From Lishizhenia tianjinensis (GTDB lineage: Bacteria > Bacteroidota > Bacteroidia > Flavobacteriales_D > Crocinitomicaceae): a DNA stretch of 33,469 nt. The notes under the pieces were generated by a model. It had not been told where the DNA came from and ran no database searches. It was given only the letters and a program-made list of their open reading frames with translations. A program made the position numbers and the translations under genes. This document shows positions 32,901 through 33,469 of this stretch, in pieces (the first letter of the stretch is position 1; the number at the start of each line of letters is the position of its first letter). The stretch covers positions 1 to 33,469 of the forward strand of contig CAMDLY010000026.1 of NCBI GenBank assembly GCA_945902115.1, written 5' to 3'.

Positions 32901-33469
32901 CCAGCGCCGATTGTCGTTCAATGTTCAGCAGATATACCAGCTAATGATATTGCTGTAGTGATAGATGAAGCAGATAACTGTACCGTAAATCCTGTCGTGG
33001 CTTTTGTAAGTGATGTTAGCGATGGAAATACCTGTCCTGAAGTAATCACTAGAACATATTCCGTAACAGATGACTGTAACAATGCTATCACTGTCACGCA
33101 AACCATCACCGTAGACGATACCACCCTGCCAACAGCGAGTAATCCAGCGCCGATTGTCGTTCAATGTTCAGTAGATGTTCCACTATCAGATGTAGCAGTA
33201 GTAATTGATGAAGCAGATAACTGTACCGTAAATCCTGTCGTGGCTTTTGTCAGTGATGTTAGCGATGGAAATACCTGTCCTGAAGTAATCACTAGAACAT
33301 ATTCCGTAACAGATGACTGTAACAATGCTATCACTGTAACACAAACCATCACCGTGGACGATACCACCCTGCCAACAGCTAGTAATCCAGCGCCTATTGC
33401 CGTTCAATGTTCAGCAGATGTTCCACTATCAGATGTAGCAGTAGTATTTGATGAAGCAGATAACTGTAC
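29979..33469 (+). CDS. Giant secreted repeat protein (HYR/Ig-like), 3' end outside window
   Basis: One open frame of about 1163 codons runs off the right edge. There is no in-frame ATG near the start. TTG at 29979 begins a proper signal peptide (MDLNSLKYFFLLLFTFSIGG, then VLFSQA). Residues about 26-260 are a Cys-rich globular region (GECCGQANNFNCF, TQDACVDNFVVYGL). Ig/PKD-like domains follow to about 490 (CTSNPTITATPSGGQAPFTY; AGPDQLICANSTTS). HYR-like modules come next: one divergent copy of the 81-residue type (from 31458), one divergent copy of the 80-residue type (about 31690-31919), four near-identical 80-residue units (31920-32879), then 81-residue units from 32886 to the edge. A T9SS type B tail would be expected further right. 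Likely a very long surface adhesin. Confidence 0.9.
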   Translation, partial: MDLNSLKYFFLLLFTFSIGGVLFSQASNFACETGAVGTSTYVPTYNINLSSSPAASASQAIIIPSSGLGECCGQANNFNCFVLAVTLNPGAQGIQFNLSGASGNASIWYSNCSIGPFNVGYTFCISGVGPHYFTFCRTGATDYGVVIQSIAAPSNSGDVITQDACVDNFVVYGLQESSITWNSISPGTMGQYNNYLSNMQGGNVGTSGVTYTNQDSVRVTPPSGAPATIQYQVCGNTVGTVCAASIPYCATVSVTVVPTLGVSITPSNPILCTSNPTITATPSGGQAPFTYLWSGPSNNGATSASIVPSVAGTYSVIVNDASGCPAISGSTTVFASPVITGTSNQTLCLNQNSLPTNFTSVNPNTTFTWTNNNTSTGIPASGSGNLPAYLLTGVGVSTITVTPALFGCVGTPSIFTITVNALPNVNAGPDQLICANSTTSVTASGANTYVWTPSVTNGVNFTATTSGTYTITGTDGNGCQNSDDLLITFDNILPTASNPAGVSVQCSADVPLPDVSVVTDEADNYGIPTVNWLSDVTSGACPTTLTRTYRVTDQCGNFINVTQLFTIVPSTDPIIPANGSSTLSCPSQSQVQPTPPIVTDVCGNILTPAISTSSNIVCEGVKTWTFTFTDCAGNSSVWTYTYTIDYSGGLTAPANGSSTVSCPSAAVDPSAPTNITDACGRTVSAVLVGQDDPTPACNGNVVWRYRYTACDATTTADWTYTYTIDYSGGLTAPANGSSTVSCPSAAVNPGAPANITDACGRTVSAVLVGQDDPTPACNGNVVWRYRYTACDGTTTADWIYTYTIDYSGGLTAPANGSSTVSCPSAAVNPGAPANITDACGRTVSAVLVGQDAPTPACEGSVVWRYRYTACDGTTTADWTYTYTIDYSGGLSAPANGSSTVSCPSAAVDPGAPANITDACGRTVSAVLVGQDNPTPACNGNVVWRYRYTACDATTTADWIYTYDFNENIPPTASNPAPIVVQCSADIPANDIAVVIDEADNCTVNPVVAFVSDVSDGNTCPEVITRTYSVTDDCNNAITVTQTITVDDTTLPTASNPAPIVVQCSVDVPLSDVAVVIDEADNCTVNPVVAFVSDVSDGNTCPEVITRTYSVTDDCNNAITVTQTITVDDTTLPTASNPAPIAVQCSADVPLSDVAVVFDEADNC
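31920..32879 (+). repeat. Four tandem 240-bp repeats (80-residue units)
   Basis: The units begin at 31920, 32160, 32400 and 32640 with an exact 240-bp period and keep the reading frame. Each encodes GGLTAPANGSSTVSCPSAA, ITDACGRTVSAVLVGQD and VVWRYRYTACD. Base differences are few and are shared between units in a patchwork: GATGCTACAACAAC in units 1 and 4, GATGGCACAACAAC in units 2 and 3, and a private GAAGGATCAGTC in unit 3. Unit 4 changes to unrelated sequence in its last 15 or so bases. Confidence 0.95.
32886..33469 (+). repeat. Tandem 243-bp repeats (81-residue HYR-like units)
   Basis: The units begin at 32886, 33129 and 33372; the last is cut by the window edge. Each encodes PTASNPAPIVVQCSADVPLS, DEADNCTVNPVVAFVSDVSD and YSVTDDCNNAITVTQTITVD with only scattered base changes. 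A much older copy of the same module stands at 31458-31690 in the same protein. Confidence 0.95.

Noticed and set aside
31913-33407. Long minus-strand open frames across the repeat protein
   Set aside because: They recur with the 240/243-bp period and are the antisense shadow of the plus-strand repeats; the plus frame is continuous and has a signal peptide.
31920-33469. CRISPR-like array from regular repeats
   Set aside because: The repeats are 240-243 bp, contiguous without spacers and in one coding frame.

Overview
The window looks like chromosomal DNA of a Bacteroidota bacterium, most likely a gliding or surface-adhesive member of Flavobacteriales (the secreted repeat proteins recall Crocinitomicaceae/Fluviicola, but that placement is inference). 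The evidence is: AT-rich sequence; several Bacteroidetes-type -7 boxes (TAnnTTTG); type 9 secretion (T9SS) sorting domains of both type A and type B (gliding-motility CHU_C); a fused ResB-CcsA cytochrome c assembly protein; and almost no Shine-Dalgarno sequences.

Layout. 1-1093 (minus): an H-NOX heme sensor followed 3 nt later by a GAF-domain protein that runs off the left edge. 1414-3873: a large T9SS-secreted beta-rich protein. 4054-9721: a tightly overlapping operon ccsBA / RluA-type pseudouridine synthase / queA, with tRNA-Pro(GGG) directly behind it. 9725-15482: an accessory-looking segment bracketed by two identical 76-bp copies of the queA 3' end. It holds the tRNA, a possible gene remnant, a three-gene surface unit (T9SS protein, outer-membrane barrel, collagen-like/S74 fibre protein) closed by a strong terminator, a RAYT/IS200-type transposase between two copies of a shared scaffold with different central palindromes, and an AAA_14/DUF4143 ATPase behind a 14-bp inverted repeat. 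15558-20579: envelope and secreted proteins (an orphan secreted protein, a secreted GH1 glycosidase, a secreted vWA protein, and a lipoprotein pair including an alpha/beta hydrolase). 20672-25609: housekeeping genes (aroC, a DUF4293 protein, an O-antigen ligase-like protein, an ABC-F ATPase). 25702-33469: three successive giant surface proteins. Two have different lectin-like heads on a common T9SS type B tail; the third runs off the right edge and carries near-identical 240-bp and 243-bp tandem repeats.

How it fits together. Much of the non-housekeeping content makes cell-surface or extracellular proteins exported by Sec and then T9SS. The likely undescribed features are (a) the 76-bp queA-tail duplication that marks the edges of the accessory segment, (b) the transposase-flanking elements, in which a constant frame surrounds an exchanged hairpin, and (c) the H-NOX/GAF gene pair, predicted to sense NO. 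Two further patterns recur: -7 boxes only 3-5 nt upstream of ATG (possible leaderless mRNAs), and TTG start codons in four genes. No CRISPR array, integrase or phage structural module was found.
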